The position numbers and the translations under genes are program-made. This document shows positions 13,367 through 25,283 of a DNA stretch of 64,000 nt, in pieces (the first letter of the stretch is position 1; each line of letters opens with the position of its first letter). The notes beneath the pieces were generated by a model. It was not told the DNA's origin. It saw only the letters and a program-made list of their open reading frames with translations, and ran no database searches. This stretch comes from Colius striatus. Lineage: Eukaryota; Chordata; Aves; Coliiformes; Coliidae. The stretch is taken from the NCBI RefSeq assembly GCF_028858725.1, contig NC_084790.1, positions 35,443,031-35,507,030 of the forward strand. The letters are read 5' to 3'.

Positions 13367-14745
13367 TGTTGTGGTTTGGCCCAGCTAGCACAGCAGCACC
13401 ACAACAATCTCTCGCTCAGTGCCCCCATTTACCCCCACCCTCGTTAGGATGGCGGAGGACCCAGCAAAATGGGAGTAAAAAGATAAGCAAGGTTGTTGTG
13501 GATTGAGACAAGGGCAGCGAGGGCTCGCTGCCAATTACGGTTCCAGGCAAAACAGACTCCAGTACTCGACTTAGAGAGGAAAGTAGGAAAGTTTATTCTA
13601 CAAGAAACAGAACGGAATGAAAGCAAAAAGGGAGTAGGATGATGAGAAAATTACAACCAGCACTTTAAGATCTCCCTCCCCCATCCCTCCTTTCTTCCCG
13701 GGCCCAGCTCACTGCTCCCAATATCTCTACCTCCTTCCCCATCAACAGCTCAGGGGAGCAGGGAATGAGGGATGTGGTCAGTCTCTCACAGATGGGCTCT
13801 GCCGCTTCTGTGTTCTCAGATGAGGACGACTCCTGGCATCCTTCCTCTGCTCCAACACGGGGTTCCTCCCATAGGACACAGTCCTCAATGAACTTCTCTG
13901 GTGTGGGTTGTTCACAGCAGCTGCGGTTTCTGCCGATACAGGGTCCCTCACACGGGACACAGTCCTTTGTGAATATCTCTGGAGTGGATTCTTTGCCACA
14001 GTTGCAGTTTCTGCAGATACATGGTCTGTCCCTTGGGACTTGGTCTGTTCTGGGCATAAGTTTAATGAGCTGCTTTGTTGTGGGTTCTTCTCCACAGTTA
14101 CAGCTTCTGTGAATATTAGGTCCCTCCGTCAGGACACAGCCTCTTCTGGCCATAGTTTTAAAGAAGAAAATCACTGCCCCTGGCTCAGGGTCTGTAGTGA
14201 AGTGGTTGGGTCCCTCCCGTGGGACACGGCCTCCTCTGGCCATAGTCACTGTCCCTGGCTCAGGGCCTTTAATGAAGTGAATCGCTGCCCCTGGTCCGGG
14301 GCCAGCTTTAGCAAAATGAGTCTCTGCCCCTGATACGGGCTCATTATCAAAATGAGTCTCTACTGCTGGTGCGGGGTCTTTAAAGAAATGAAAATAAATC
14401 TCAGCATCACCAGTTCTCTCCACAGAATGCAGGGGAGTCCTACTCTCTTTCATCACTGACCTTGGAGTCTGCATGGTTGTTTCTCTCACTGTTCCTGCTC
14501 CTTGCACCACCACCAGCCAGAGGATAAAGAAGGGACGGAAGAAGGAAGGAATAGGAAGAAGAGGGAGGAACAATCTTCCTCTTCCTGCTTCTTCTTAAAA
14601 AGTGATTGTGGAGGCATCTAATTTGCTCAGCCCCAGAAGTGGGTCTGGCTCAGAGCTGGGGAGAATTTTGAGCAACTACTTACAGGAGCCATCTTTACAG
14701 CCCCTTCCCCGTTACCAGAAAAGGCTGCCATGACAAACCATAACA
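13367..14745 (-). mobile_element. Solo LTR A, 1379 bp
   Basis: A single long terminal repeat inserted into a CR1. The termini form an imperfect inverted repeat (TGTTGTGGTTTG ... CAAACCATAACA) with TG/CA ends. The element is flanked by the 5-bp target duplication CAGGA (13362-13366 and 14746-14750). Its plus-strand left end resembles that of solo LTR B and of the provirus LTRs (TGTYRTGGTTT-), so it is oriented on the minus strand. On that strand a polyadenylation signal AATAAA lies at about 13591-13596 and a TATA-like TTAAAG at about 13663. The upstream (U3) part is built of tandem repeats with units of about 81-96 bp and 36-39 bp. Five-base duplications fit the ERV-L class. Confidence 0.88.
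13665..14573 (-). CDS. Long reading frame inside LTR U3, function unknown
   Basis: A 302-codon open frame lies wholly within the U3 part of solo LTR A. I do not recognise it. From its N-terminal end it has a hydrophobic stretch (about codons 10-27) resembling a signal or membrane segment, then Gly/Pro-rich repeats containing ETHF- and HF-type motifs. These are followed by three or four related Cys-rich units of about 27-32 residues with motifs such as SCNCGEE, NCNCGKES and RSCCEQ, and a Ser/Glu-rich tail. The frame opens with TTG after an in-frame TAA. The first ATG is codon 34, so the hydrophobic segment precedes any normal start. All underlying DNA repeat units are multiples of three, which can keep a frame open by chance. 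It may be a real LTR-encoded protein (as MMTV encodes one in U3) or an artefact of repeats. Confidence 0.25.
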   Translation of the reverse strand: MFLPLLPIPSFFRPFFILWLVVVQGAGTVRETTMQTPRSVMKESRTPLHSVERTGDAEIYFHFFKDPAPAVETHFDNEPVSGAETHFAKAGPGPGAAIHFIKGPEPGTVTMARGGRVPREGPNHFTTDPEPGAVIFFFKTMARRGCVLTEGPNIHRSCNCGEEPTTKQLIKLMPRTDQVPRDRPCICRNCNCGKESTPEIFTKDCVPCEGPCIGRNRSCCEQPTPEKFIEDCVLWEEPRVGAEEGCQESSSSENTEAAEPICERLTTSLIPCSPELLMGKEVEILGAVSWAREERRDGGGRS

Positions 14746-14990
14746 CAGGACAAGGGGTAATGGGATAAAACTGTATCACAAAAGGTTCCATTTAAACACA
14801 AGAAAAACCTATTTCACTGTGAGGGTGACAGAGAGGTTGTGCAGTCTCCTTCCTCAGAGGTCTTACAAGACCCACCTGGACATGTTCCTATGCGACCTGA
14901 TCTAGGTGAACCTGCTTCTGCAGGGGGGTTGGACTAGATGATCTCTAAAGGTCCCTTCCAACCCCTACCATTCTATATGATCCTTATTCA

Positions 14991-16950
14991 TGTAATTATA
15001 AGAGTGCTTCAGTAGAGAAAGGTGTAATCTCTTCTCTCTGTCCCTGACAGATAAGATAAAACCAGCAGACTGAAATTACAGGAAAGGAAATTTAAATTAG
15101 ATGTTTTCCACTTGTTAAGACAATTGAAAGTTTGAAAAAAAATCCCGGGACTAAGTAGGATATCTAGGCCTAGAAATAATAGGGTAATAGTAATTAAAAT
15201 GCTGTATGTTACATGCCTTCACACTAGCTGGTATGGGCTGGTTTGGCATTTGAAACCTTGGAATATGGACCACAGAGAAACAGCCCATGAGACATACAAG
15301 GCCAATGCAACATGCAAGGGCAATGGGAAAACAATCTAAAGAAATTCCTCAGTCCTCTGCTAGGAGGGATGTAAAATATCTTTGTCTTCTGCTCTGAGGG
15401 ATTATTTGACATGCTGGGGCAAAATCAGTAAAAATACCATTTGATCAAATGCTGAGCAATGTACTCATGAATTATTACCTCTTCTAATCTCCATCAAATT
15501 CTGAAATGCCCGATGGCTGGTAGCCTTTTGTTTGCCAAATAAAGAAGGTTAAGCCATTTTTTACTACCTGACTACACAAAATAAAATCAAGCCAAGGGTT
15601 CTCCCAAGACATCTTGTGTAAGATAATGTCAATTTCCAAGAGAAAGTAACTTGTATTTACACCTTGAGATTTTTTACAGTGCCTTGGTAACAAGCAGCTA
15701 CTGCCAAGAGCTAGTCCTTTATCACAGAAAACCCACAAGAGCCTCCTTCATTTTGAGCAAGCACCAAAACAACCAGGGATGACTCAGGATTAAACATTGC
15801 AGTGCAGCTCTGCCACCAGTATGCCACAAGTTCTTGTGAGGATTGACAGAGACTCGGGACAGGGTGGTCAATGGTGAATTTCATGCCATAACTTGGTTCA
15901 GTTCTTTTCTTCATAATTCTTCCTGTGATTTTGAGGTAGCAACCTACACAATTACCTAAGAGTGGCCCTTTGGTAATGAGAAGCTCTTCCCTCCGCCGGA
16001 AAGAAAGCAAAGGAATCCTCCAGTTAGCTCCAGCGGAATTTCAAAGGGGCCAGCTGTGTTGTTGGTGTTGAATCACCAAGAAAATGATGGCCTTATTTGC
16101 CTGCTAGCTGGGCACATGAAGCACATGGAACTTCTAACAATGGTAACAATAAGTACAAAGTTTTGTGAAGTCTCCATTACTGAGGCTTCACTCTTTTGGC
16201 CTGACCTAATGCATTCATATCAGTGTTTCACATCTCCCATGTGTGTCCTGATGGATACCACTCACAGGCTAAAGAACTGCCAATACTGTTGCTGCCCAAA
16301 AGGATGCGCTTCTCCCTGTCTTTCCCTTGGAACAAGAACTAATGAAGTGCTGATTTCTGTTAAGCTAATTCTCCCTGAGAGCTGTCCTACTTTTGTTTGA
16401 TATTAGCCAACCAGTTCAAAAGATATGGGAAGCAGAGAGTTGAACAAACAGATAACAGGTAGCCTAACTCCATAAGCTCTTATTTTCTTAGAAAATCAGT
16501 CCGAAACAATTGTTGCTTAGCCAAATTTTAGTTGCATGTGAGCTGGTGAAGTCAGGCACTCAGGAGAAAGCCTGCACCTCAAAAACTGGGGAGCCAAATC
16601 CAGCAGACTCCCAGTGGACACACACTGAACACAAAATCCCTGCCCAGCCCAGTCCAATTGAATCCTCATGGATCCATTGTTCATAATTGCTCTCACCACT
16701 GCTTCAGCAGACTGCAGGCATGGGAAACGAAGATACCTTTGCGGCTGAAGGACAAGAATGGGTTCAGAAGGACTGGGTTTGGTCCCCATATGTGATGGTT
16801 CCTTCTATTGTGACTAGAGGGGAAAGCTAAGGCGATGGGTTGAAGGATATGGCAAGGGGGGAACCATACAATCTTGGTACAAAATATTTCCTTCCAGGAC
16901 ACTCTGATTAACCTCTTTGTCATGTGAGTCATAGCAAAACGTTGGCTTTC
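14991..16950. other. Intergenic, no gene recognised
   Basis: AT-richer unique-looking DNA between a CR1 3' end and solo LTR B. Only short frames are present, none with domain features or splice context. Confidence 0.45.
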
Positions 16951-17934
16951 TGTCATGGTTTTGCCCATTGGGGGACAAAAGACCACAATTAGCCTCAAGT
17001 ACCAAAGACCTGAGAACTGCCAAAGGGCAGGGAGAGCTTAATTGCTGCTTAAGGTCCAGGACAAAACAGACCAGGCTACTCGGCTTGGGGAAGAAAACAG
17101 AAAATAATTTAATGCAACATCAACTAAAACATACCCCCAAAACCCAAAACATAACCAAAATAAAACAACACAGAGTGGTACAACGATGAAGAGTCCGACC
17201 AGCCCTTTAAGAACACCTTCTCCCCACTCCTCCCCTCTTCCCGGGCTAAGAGCCTTGATCCCAGTGTCTTTATCTCCAACAACCCCCCCCCCCCCCCCAA
17301 ATGGCTCAGGGGGGCAGGGAGTGGGGGTTTCAGTCAGTCTATTCCTGATGAGTCCTGCTGTTTGTCTCTCCTCAGGGCAGGTGGGCTCCGCACCAGTCCT
17401 CCCTGCGCCTTCACGGGGTACCTCACACACACAGCAGCCCTGCACGGGCCCCTCCAACGTCCATTTATTCCAAAGGCTGCAGCTCCTCTCTGCCTCTCGT
17501 GTGGGGCTGCTCTGCGGCCCGCAGGCTCTCCAACACGGCCTGGGCCATGGCCGTCTCCCCACACAGTCCCTCGCCCGTCCGGGCTCACTCACATGGAGCT
17601 ACTGGTGGCTCTCAGTCCTGCCATGGCACTGCATGGATTGTAGGGGCACAGTCTGCATTCTCATGGGTTGCAGAGGGGTCTCTGGTCTGGCGCTTCTCCT
17701 TCCTTCCTCCTTCTCTGACTGCAGGGTCTGTGTGGTCATCCCCATCTTATATCACTCTTACACCTCCTCCCAAGCACTTCAAATTCTTGTCCTTAAATGA
17801 TGATGACAGAGGAGCCAGATTGGCCCAGCCAGGCCAGAGGTGGGTCTGAACCCAAGAGCTGGGAGAGAGTCCGAGAACTTTATACCCCCTCCCTCTGTTA
17901 CCAAGCAAAAGCAACTCCTCGCTAAACCATGACA
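16951..17934 (-). mobile_element. Solo LTR B, 984 bp
   Basis: The terminal inverted repeat TGTCATGGTTTTG ... TAAACCATGACA delimits a single LTR of the same family as solo LTR A and the provirus. Shared landmarks with LTR A include the left-end block, a 'ggctcaggggggcaggga' segment and a TTAAAG box on the minus strand (about 17202). An ATTAAA-type polyadenylation signal on the minus strand lies at about 17107. The flanks CTTTC (16946-16950) and CTTCT (17935-17939) look like a decayed 5-bp target duplication. A run of 16 C occurs at 17283-17298. The 184- and 204-codon frames on the two strands are not believed to be genes. Confidence 0.8.
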
Positions 17935-20900
17935 CTTCTAAAAAACATCACTCGTATTGAACTGGGAACTTTGTGTGTAAGGAGTGATGCTTAGAAAGCT
18001 TTCAGCACTCTTTGGTCTCTCCATAGGGTAAAGAGTAGCTACATTAATAGTTTTAAGTCATCTGTACTGTATCTCATTTGGTGCAAAAGACTGTGGTCTT
18101 TGAAAGCATTGCACTGTGTTCATCTTCAGGATGGCTTTAATTGTCCAATCCACTCCATCTGAGTTTTCCCCATAACTGTCCAGTCTGTCACTGAAATATC
18201 ACTTGAATTACATAGTGCCATACCCTGTGGGTGATTTCAGTCCATGAGGGGAGTTTCTGCTTGGTGGCTTGTCTTTAGAGAAGAACTTGATAGCTTGAGA
18301 TCCATTAGTCATAGACAACAGATTATGCGATGTGCACACTGCCACTTCCCAAACCTTCTGTGGGCCCTGATGTATAGGTAACCCTTTGCTCATGGTGGTC
18401 ACTAAGATACATGATACTGATCTGTTCACTTCCACTACATTTCTCTAATAAACCTCGACACACACATTGGCCAAATTTCTGAAACCTATGCTCAGCCCCT
18501 GTCAATTCTTGTAAAGCATCCTTTGAATCCTAGAGATCTTCTGGCTTTACTAAATTCAAATATAGCTTACTAAAGAGAAAGAAGAAAGGATCTTTAGCAA
18601 TCCCTTCTTGCCAGGTTATCTCAGTGCTTTCTTCTGGGCATTTGCATGCTTATATCCAGAAGAGACTTGGTGAGAAACCGCATCAAGTGCAGTTGTATGG
18701 CTTCAGGTCCATAGCCTTGATACAAAGATTGCCTTTGCAATGTGAACATTACATTCAAAAAATGCATTCTCTGCAGAAAATGCAAGGAGGATGCAGGACA
18801 TGCAGAATGAATTCCTGTAATTCCACCAGATTATATGGTAGTTTTGTGTCATCATAAGCCTGCAGTATTTGTTTTCTTTGGAGATCAAAGCCATTATTTA
18901 AGCAAGTTATTTTAGCAACAACCACACATTCCCCTTATGGGAAGTAGAAGTGTTTTGCATTGTTCTCTTGGCTGTTGCTAACCTCCAGTGAAAATCTGTC
19001 TGCCTTCCATAGCTGTGTCTAAAGAACTGCTGCAAGAGGATTTTTTCAGAAAATCTGGACCTTTATATTTTGCCTGCAGAAAACAGTGATCTTTTGTTGG
19101 TATCAAGGGACCTACTAACACATTGACAAAGGGGAAAAAATCTCCCAACTAACTCAGATAATCCCCTCAAACTCAAATCCAAGATGTGTGTCAAGTTTTT
19201 TCATTGGAGGTCATTGATTGGGAGATGTTGTCCATCCAAGTAGGATGAAGGAGTGACAGACTAGAGTGCCTCAGAATATCATTATCTTCTTATTCCACCC
19301 AGTTCTGACAGGTCAAGATCAGGCAACTTGGAGAAATTCAGGCACTCCTTGAAAGCTCAGTCGAGTGCTGGCTGTCTATTTTGTGGCCTCTCTTGATGTG
19401 GTAAATGCACTAGAGTTCGTGCTTCAGCATTGTGCTTGACCAGCATCTAAAAATATGAACATGAATCTAAGATATTTGGGTCCCAGTTTTACAAAACAGT
19501 TGTGTGCCTTCTTAGTTCATGTATGTGACTGTTGTTAGTGAGACTGAACCATGTGTTTAGCAGGGACTGAGAGGCGCCAGGCTGAAACACATCTGGCTTA
19601 TTGCCATGCAAAGAGCAGCCTTTTCATGCTGACTGTAACACTCAATTGCATCTGTGGTTTGATCATGTCATTTAACTTCTCTGCTTCAGTTGTTTCATCT
19701 GAGAAGTCAGATTGCTAGGGTTTGCCTTTTTGGCAGGTGACGTATGAGGATTAATTCATGAGTGTGCACCCTGGACTTCAGAGAAGTCTGGCAGTATGAA
19801 AATCTGTAATTAAGAACTGTTTGTCCTGCACTTGAAAACACTTGCACAGCAGCCTTATCCTGAGCACAGCTGACACAGTTTGCCACTTCTACTCAAAGCT
19901 GTAAGGGTTGAACGTGCTCAGCAGGATCAGAATCAAACAGAAAAATTTACTTTTGAGACAACCATTGGGAAATCCAAAGTTTTGGAGGACCTAAAACTGT
20001 AGAACCAAGGAAGCCCAAAGGCCTAAGCAGTCAGTGACAGCTTTCTACTCATTCCAACAGGCTTTGAACCAAGTTTTTATCCCACAGCCTTCACAGATAA
20101 TTATCAATTCATCCACATTCATATCTCTTTAACTTCTGCTTCTCTTGCAAAACAAGAATCCAGCAAGCTCTTCAAGCCAGGAAGAAAAAATGAATCCAGC
20201 AAGCTCTTCAAGCTAGAAGACAAGTGTTTTTAACATTAAGGAAAGGGAAGAAGACAGTGCGCTGCTTCTGTACCAGCTGTCAGAAATCTAGCATCCTAAT
20301 TTGAAAATATAATGGAAGAGAATCACAAAGGATTGGACCATGTGCTTGTGGGATTGAGTGGCTTTTTCCCTTGAGCTGAATTTGGACTTGAATTTGATCT
20401 TGAGAAAGCTATGGAGTTGTAAAGCTGGTTTGATGGAGTTGTAAAAATTCACTATGGTGCTCAAGAAAAAAAATCAAGCTTTTGGAAACAGAATACAGAA
20501 GGACTTTTGCATTTGAGGGAGTCAGGAGGAGCATATCTCTTTCACCTGTAGATGCTGGATCTGCATGGAGATGGTGAGTGACTGTAAAGGTGTGGGAAAA
20601 ACAGGCAATACCCACTAACACCCTCAGTTGTTCAGATAAAACCTGCTTTCCAGAAGATTGGATCTCCATGCTAGAAGATTGCAATGTCCATTTCATTCCT
20701 TCTGCATTCCTGGTGAGGATTTCCTGGAAGTAAGAGGAAGAAATAGACAGATGCTGTATAGCCTGCTGGCCTGGCTTTTAGTGCAGTTATCTGGGGTATG
20801 GAGGAAGATGTATGGAAACAGTGAAAACTAATGCTGAGGGCTATGGCACAGGAGCAAGTAGAAGCTCCTTTTACCCAGCTGCTGAGGTAAAGAGTGAAGC

Positions 20901-21143
20901 AAAGGCAGGGGGAGCAAAGGTGATACCAGCAACTCATTTGGTAGAAATGTGGAAAAAAAACTCAAATGGAAAACAATGCTTCTAGGATACAGCATGCTGT
21001 ATCAAAGGGTGCACCTGGCTAGATGTGGCATTTGGCACAACTGCCAGATGGTGTGCAGGAAAGAGAGTGGGATGACTGGGAACAGCCTACAAATTTCCTG
21101 CTGATTCAAGTGAAGTTGAATGTCAACTCTGTGTGCTGATGGT
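17935..21143. other. Intergenic, no gene recognised
   Basis: No coding exon, RNA gene or clear young repeat was seen. There is a local direct repeat: 'gaatccagcaagctcttcaa' at about 20156 recurs about 35 bp later. Confidence 0.45.
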
Positions 21144-21555
21144 ATCATAGAATGGTAGGGGTTGGAAGGGATCTTTAGACATCATCTAGTCCAACACCCC
21201 TGCAGAAGCAGGTTCACCTAGATCAGGTCGCATAGGAACATGTCCAGGTGGGTCTTGAAGACCTCCAAGGAAGGAGACTCCACAACCTCTCTGGGCAGCC
21301 TGTGCCACTGCTCCCTCACCCTCACAGTAAAATAGTTTTTTCCTATATTTAAATTGAACTTTTTCAGTTCCAGCTTCATCTCATTACCCCTTGTCCTGTT
21401 GCTAGCTACTATAGAAGAAAGGGATGTCCCAACCTCCTGACACCCACCCTTTAGATATTTATAAATGTTAATAAGATCTCCCCTCAGTCTCCTCTTCTCC
21501 AGACTAAACAGCCCCAGTTCCCGCAGCCTTTCCTCATATGAAAGATGTTCCATTC

Positions 21556-21988
21556 TGTCGTGGTTTTGCCCAACCGGAGCAAAGGGGAAGAAAACCGCGA
21601 CTTCTCCCCCTCTTGACGGAATGCGGAGGGGATCGGAGAGGGAGAAAAAAAAAGTAAAAGAGCCCACGCAAGTTGAAATAAGAATAGTTTACTGGGGAAA
21701 ATTGAAGAGTAACAACTATAACAAAGACAAGGGGATATTACAAAGAAAACTGGTGAGTGATGCAGTTGCTCACCACCCGGGACCCGACTTGAGCGACCGC
21801 TCCGGACCGGCAACCGACGGTCCGCACCCCCGGAAGAACTTATTCTGGCCAGCCCCCACCTATACCCTGTTAGGATGACTGTTAGGATGGTATCAAATAC
21901 CTGCTGGCCAGCCTGGGTCAGCCGTTCAGGCTATGCCCTTTCCTGGTTTCTCAAGAGAATTAACTCTATCCTGGCTCAAACCAGGACA
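21556..21988 (-). repeat. Provirus 3' LTR
   Basis: A 433-bp LTR. The plus-strand left end TGTCGTGGTTTTGCCC is the U5 end, and the right end CTCAAACCAGGACA is the U3 start. It is flanked on the left by CR1 sequence and the target duplication CATTC, and on the right by the polypurine tract. It differs from the 5' LTR at about 26 positions by eye, including a small rearranged patch at about 21870-21880 (ctgttagg against ctgggc). Confidence 0.92.
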
Positions 21989-22001
21989 TTCCACCCCTTA
22001 T
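21989..22001 (-). promoter_or_regulatory. Retroviral polypurine tract
   Basis: On the minus strand, AATAAGGGGTGGAA directly precedes the TGTCCTGG start of the 3' LTR. This is the expected place and composition for the plus-strand primer of reverse transcription. A second copy of the same tract lies at 27704-27716 beyond the 5' LTR. Confidence 0.8.
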
Positions 22002-22116
22002 TCTATACCATCTACACATCATGTCTAGGTTTACACATCATAATCACCTACACATACATAACGTAGAGCAACTATAGGAATCAGGACATTCAACAGCTAT
22101 CATTATACAATTTAAT

Positions 22117-23865
22117 TCACGGGTTATTCTCATCCAGAATCAAATTCCCTTGAGGCACACATTGGGTCTTCCCATCCTTACACATCACCCACCAAGTACA
22201 CCCAGGTCCCTGAGCAAAAATAATCCCACGGATGGGTTTGCCTTTACCTGAGGCAGGACACACCCAGACTGCTTTCCGTAACATGTCTTTTATATGTACC
22301 ACAGGGACTTTGTCCCCTTCTACAATAGGTAAGGCTTCTGATTGGGCAGGGCCAGCTCGATTGACAGATCCTCTGGAGTTGACTAACCAGGTGGCCTTTT
22401 CCAAGTGTGTATCCCAATGCTTGAAAGTTCCACCTCCCATTTCTTTCAGTGTGGTTTTCAATAACCCATTGTATCTCTCAACTTTTCCTGAGGCTGGTGC
22501 ATGATAGGGAATATGATAAACCCATTCAATGCCGTGCTCTTTGGCCCAGGCATCTATGAGGTTGTTCCTGAAGTGTGTCCCATTGTCTGACTCAATTCTT
22601 TCTGGGGTGCCATGTCACCAGAGGACTTTTCTTTCAAGGCCCTGAATAGTGTTCCGGGTGGTGGCATGAGGCACAGGATATGTTTCCAACCATCCCGTGC
22701 TTTCCTCCACCATTGTGAGCACATGGCGAGTCTGTGGGAGTGTGATGTAATCAATCTGCCAGGCCTCTCTGTATTTGTATTTCTGCCATCGTCCTCCATA
22801 CCATATGGGCTTCAATCGTTTTGCTTGTTTAATTGTAGCACATGTCTCACACTCATGAATAACCAGTGCAATAGTGTCCAAGGTTAAGTCCACCCCTTGA
22901 TCGTGAGCCCATTTATAGGTAGCATCTCTGCCTTGATGACCTGAGGTATCATGGGCCCATCGAGCTAAAAATAACTCCCCCTTATGTTGCCAATCCAGAT
23001 CTATCTGAGAAATCTTAGCAGCCTTGTCAACTTGCTGGTTATGCAGATGTTCTTCTGCGGCCCACTTTTTGGGTACATGAGCATCTACATGGCGCACCTT
23101 CACAACTAGTTTCTCCATTCGAGCAGCAATGTCCTGCCATGGTGGAGCAGCCCAGACGGGTTTGCCCCATCGTTGCCAGTTGTTCTGTCTCCATTGCTGT
23201 AGCCATCCCCATAGAGCGTTTGCCACCATCCACGAATCAGTGTAGAGGTAGATCCTTGGCCATTTTTCCTGTTCAGCAATGTCTAAAGCCAACTGGATGG
23301 CTTTTACCTCTGCAAACTGGCTGGATTCACCCTCTCCTTCTACAGCTTCTGAAATTTTGTGTAGGGGACTCCATACAGCTGCCTTCCATCTCCGATGCCT
23401 TCCCACAAGGCAACAGGACCCATCAGTAAATAGGGCATACCGCTTCTCATCTTCTGACAGTTCATTATACGATGGGGCCTCGTCAACACGTGTCACCTTC
23501 TCTGGTGATATTTCACCATCTTCACACTCTGGCCAGTTTGTGATCACCTCCAGGATCCCAGGGCGACTAGGCTTCCCTATGCGAGCTCGTTGTGTGATCG
23601 GTGCGATCCACTTACTCCATGTAGCATCAGTTGCATGATGCGTAGGGAATGCCTTCTCCTTGAACATCCAGTCCAGCACTAGCAGTCGAGGTGCCAGGAA
23701 GAGTTGTGTTTCTGTGCCAATCACTTCTGATGCAGCTTGAACTCCTTCATATGCTGCCAGTATCTCCTTCTCAGTTGGAGTGTATTGGGCCTCGGATCCT
23801 CTGTATCCCCGACTCCAACCTGAGAACCTGAGGGGTCGGCCTCGAGTCTCCCCAGGTGCTCTCTG
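22117..23865 (-). pseudogene. pol: Proviral pol: RNase H and integrase, broken
   Basis: The continuation of the RT frame after an in-frame TGA at 23866-23868. The RNase H part has the acidic residues in FTDGSC (about 23412-23432), SQFAEVKA and YTDSWMV, and a later HVDAH. Integrase follows, with the zinc-binding HHCC pattern (HDTSGH ... CETC) and the catalytic core beginning at the WQIDY aspartate. A second in-frame TGA at 22615-22617 cuts the core just before the SDNGTHF aspartate motif. The same frame then continues through the C-terminal integrase domain and ends in TGA at 22117. RNase H would remove the RNA template and integrase would insert the cDNA in the nucleus. With two stops, no complete protein can be made. 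Confidence 0.9.
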
Positions 23866-24710
23866 TCAAAGACTCCAAGTAGGGCCATTCTCCCCAGCTG
23901 CAGTGTAGAGCACATTTTTCACATCTGGTCCTGTCTGGACTGGCCCAAGCGCCATCACATGAACAATCTCCTGTTTAATTTGTTCAAAACTTTGTTGCTG
24001 CTCAGGACCCCATTCAAAATCATTCTTCTTCCGTGTCACACGGTAGAGGGGGCGCACAATCATACTATAATTTGGAATATGCATTCTCCAAAAACCCACA
24101 ACACCTAGGAAAGCTTGTGTTTCCTTTTTGCTAGTTGGGGGAGACATGGCTGCAATTTTGTTGATCACATCTATTGGAATATGGTGACATCCATCCTGCC
24201 ATTTTACTCCTAAAAACTGGATCTCCTGTGCAGGTCCTTTGACTTTACTGCGTTTAATGGCAATGCCAGCCTTTAGAAGAATTTTAATTATCTTCTTCCC
24301 TTTATCAAGGACTTCCACTGCTGAGTCACCCCACACCACAATATCATCAATGTATTGCAGATGTTCTGGGGCCTCACCCTCCTCCAGCGTGGCCTGGATC
24401 AGTCCGTGGCAGATGGTGGGGCTGTGTTTCCAACCCTGGGGCAGTCGATTCCAAGTATACTGCACCCCTCTCCAAGTGAAAGCAAACTGAGGCCTGCACT
24501 CTTTTGCTAAAGAGATTGAGAAGAATGCATTGGCAATATCAATGGTGGCATACCATTTGGCTGCCTTGGACTCCAAATCGTATTGGAGTTCCAACACATC
24601 TGGCACAGCTGCGCCCAGTGGCAGCATGACTTCATTCAGGCCACGATAGTCCACTGTCAGTCTCCACTCTCCAGTAGACTTTTGTACCAGCCATATAGGG
24701 CTGTTAAAGG
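23866..24710 (-). pseudogene. pol: Proviral pol: reverse transcriptase, broken
   Basis: Retroviral reverse transcriptase palm. Visible motifs are DYRGLNEV, the catalytic aspartate in YATIDIANAFFS, FTWRGVQYTWNRLPQGWKHS, the catalytic YIDD (YIDDIVVWG), FLGVKW and the thumb/connection segment QAFLGVVGFWRMHIPNYS. The clean open stretch is 23866-24654. Upstream RT residues continue to about 24705 but are joined to the protease frame by a small deletion near 24705-24712, which causes the frameshift. The frame ends at an in-frame TGA (23866-23868), beyond which RNase H continues in the same frame. The active-site residues are intact, but the enzyme cannot be translated whole. Confidence 0.93.
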
Positions 24711-25283
24711 GTGAGTTTTGCTGATCACCCCTTGGCTCTCCAGTTGGCGAATCAACTTATGAATGGGAATCACAGAGTCTCTGTTGGTGCGATATTGCCG
24801 CCGGTGCACTGTTGTGGTTGCAATTGGTACCTGTTGCTCCTCAACCTTCAGCAAACCCACAACAGAAGAGTCCTCTGAAAGGCCAGGCATGCTGGATAAT
24901 TGTTCAATCTCTTCTGCCTCCACTGCAGCCACACCAAAGGCCCACCTGTATCCTTTTGGGTCCTTAAAATACCCTCTCTTAAGATAATCTATACCTAAGA
25001 TGCATGGAGCTTTGGGGCCTGTCGCAATAGGATGCTTGTGCCAATTTGTGCCAGTTAGACTCACTTCAGCTTCTAATACAGATAGCTGTTGAGATCCCCC
25101 TGTCACTCCAGAAATACAAATGGATTCTGTTCCTTTAAAATTTGATGGCATCAGAGTACATTGTGCACCGGTGTCCACTAAAGCCTTATATTCTTGTGGA
25201 TTTGATGTGCCAGGCCAACGAATCCACACAGTCCAATAAACCTGATTATCCCTTTCCTCCACCTGGCTGGAGGCAGGGCCCCC
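24657..25283 (-). pseudogene. pro: Proviral protease, frameshifted into RT
   Basis: Retroviral aspartic protease. The catalytic motif LVDTGAQCTL lies near the start of the domain and the conserved C-terminal motif ILGIDYL follows about 70 residues later. It lies in the same frame as gag, separated only by the TAG at 25284-25286 followed by G-rich sequence. The frame runs on past the protease into the start of RT and stops at 24657 because of a short deletion near 24705-24712. The protease itself looks uninterrupted. In a live element it would cut the Gag-Pol precursor during maturation. Confidence 0.88.

Larger units (their letters stand above)
11938..14990 (+). mobile_element. CR1 LINE, 5'-truncated, split by a solo LTR
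   Basis: Plus-strand CR1. It starts at the end of the endonuclease region ('ctggatttcaggcaagctga'), runs through much of the reverse transcriptase, and ends with the CR1 3' terminus 'ggttggactagatgatctct ... aacccctaccattctatatg' at about 14990. An LTR at 13367-14745 interrupts it, with the 5-bp target duplication CAGGA on each side. CR1 bases before 13366 and after 14746 join without loss. Independently, the element lacks several hundred bases near 13265: the text jumps from the RT segment (G-C-A-A-I) directly to the 3'-terminal 'gaggggggatcttattaata' block. Confidence 0.93.

Noticed and set aside
17038-17800. 184- and 204-codon frames on opposite strands
   Set aside because: Both lie inside solo LTR B, overlap each other, cross the likely promoter and poly(A) region of the LTR, and have no ATG or domain that would support them.
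22554-22799. 81-codon minus-strand frame overlapping integrase
   Set aside because: It is an out-of-frame reading of the integrase region. The true frame continues through the TGA at 22615.
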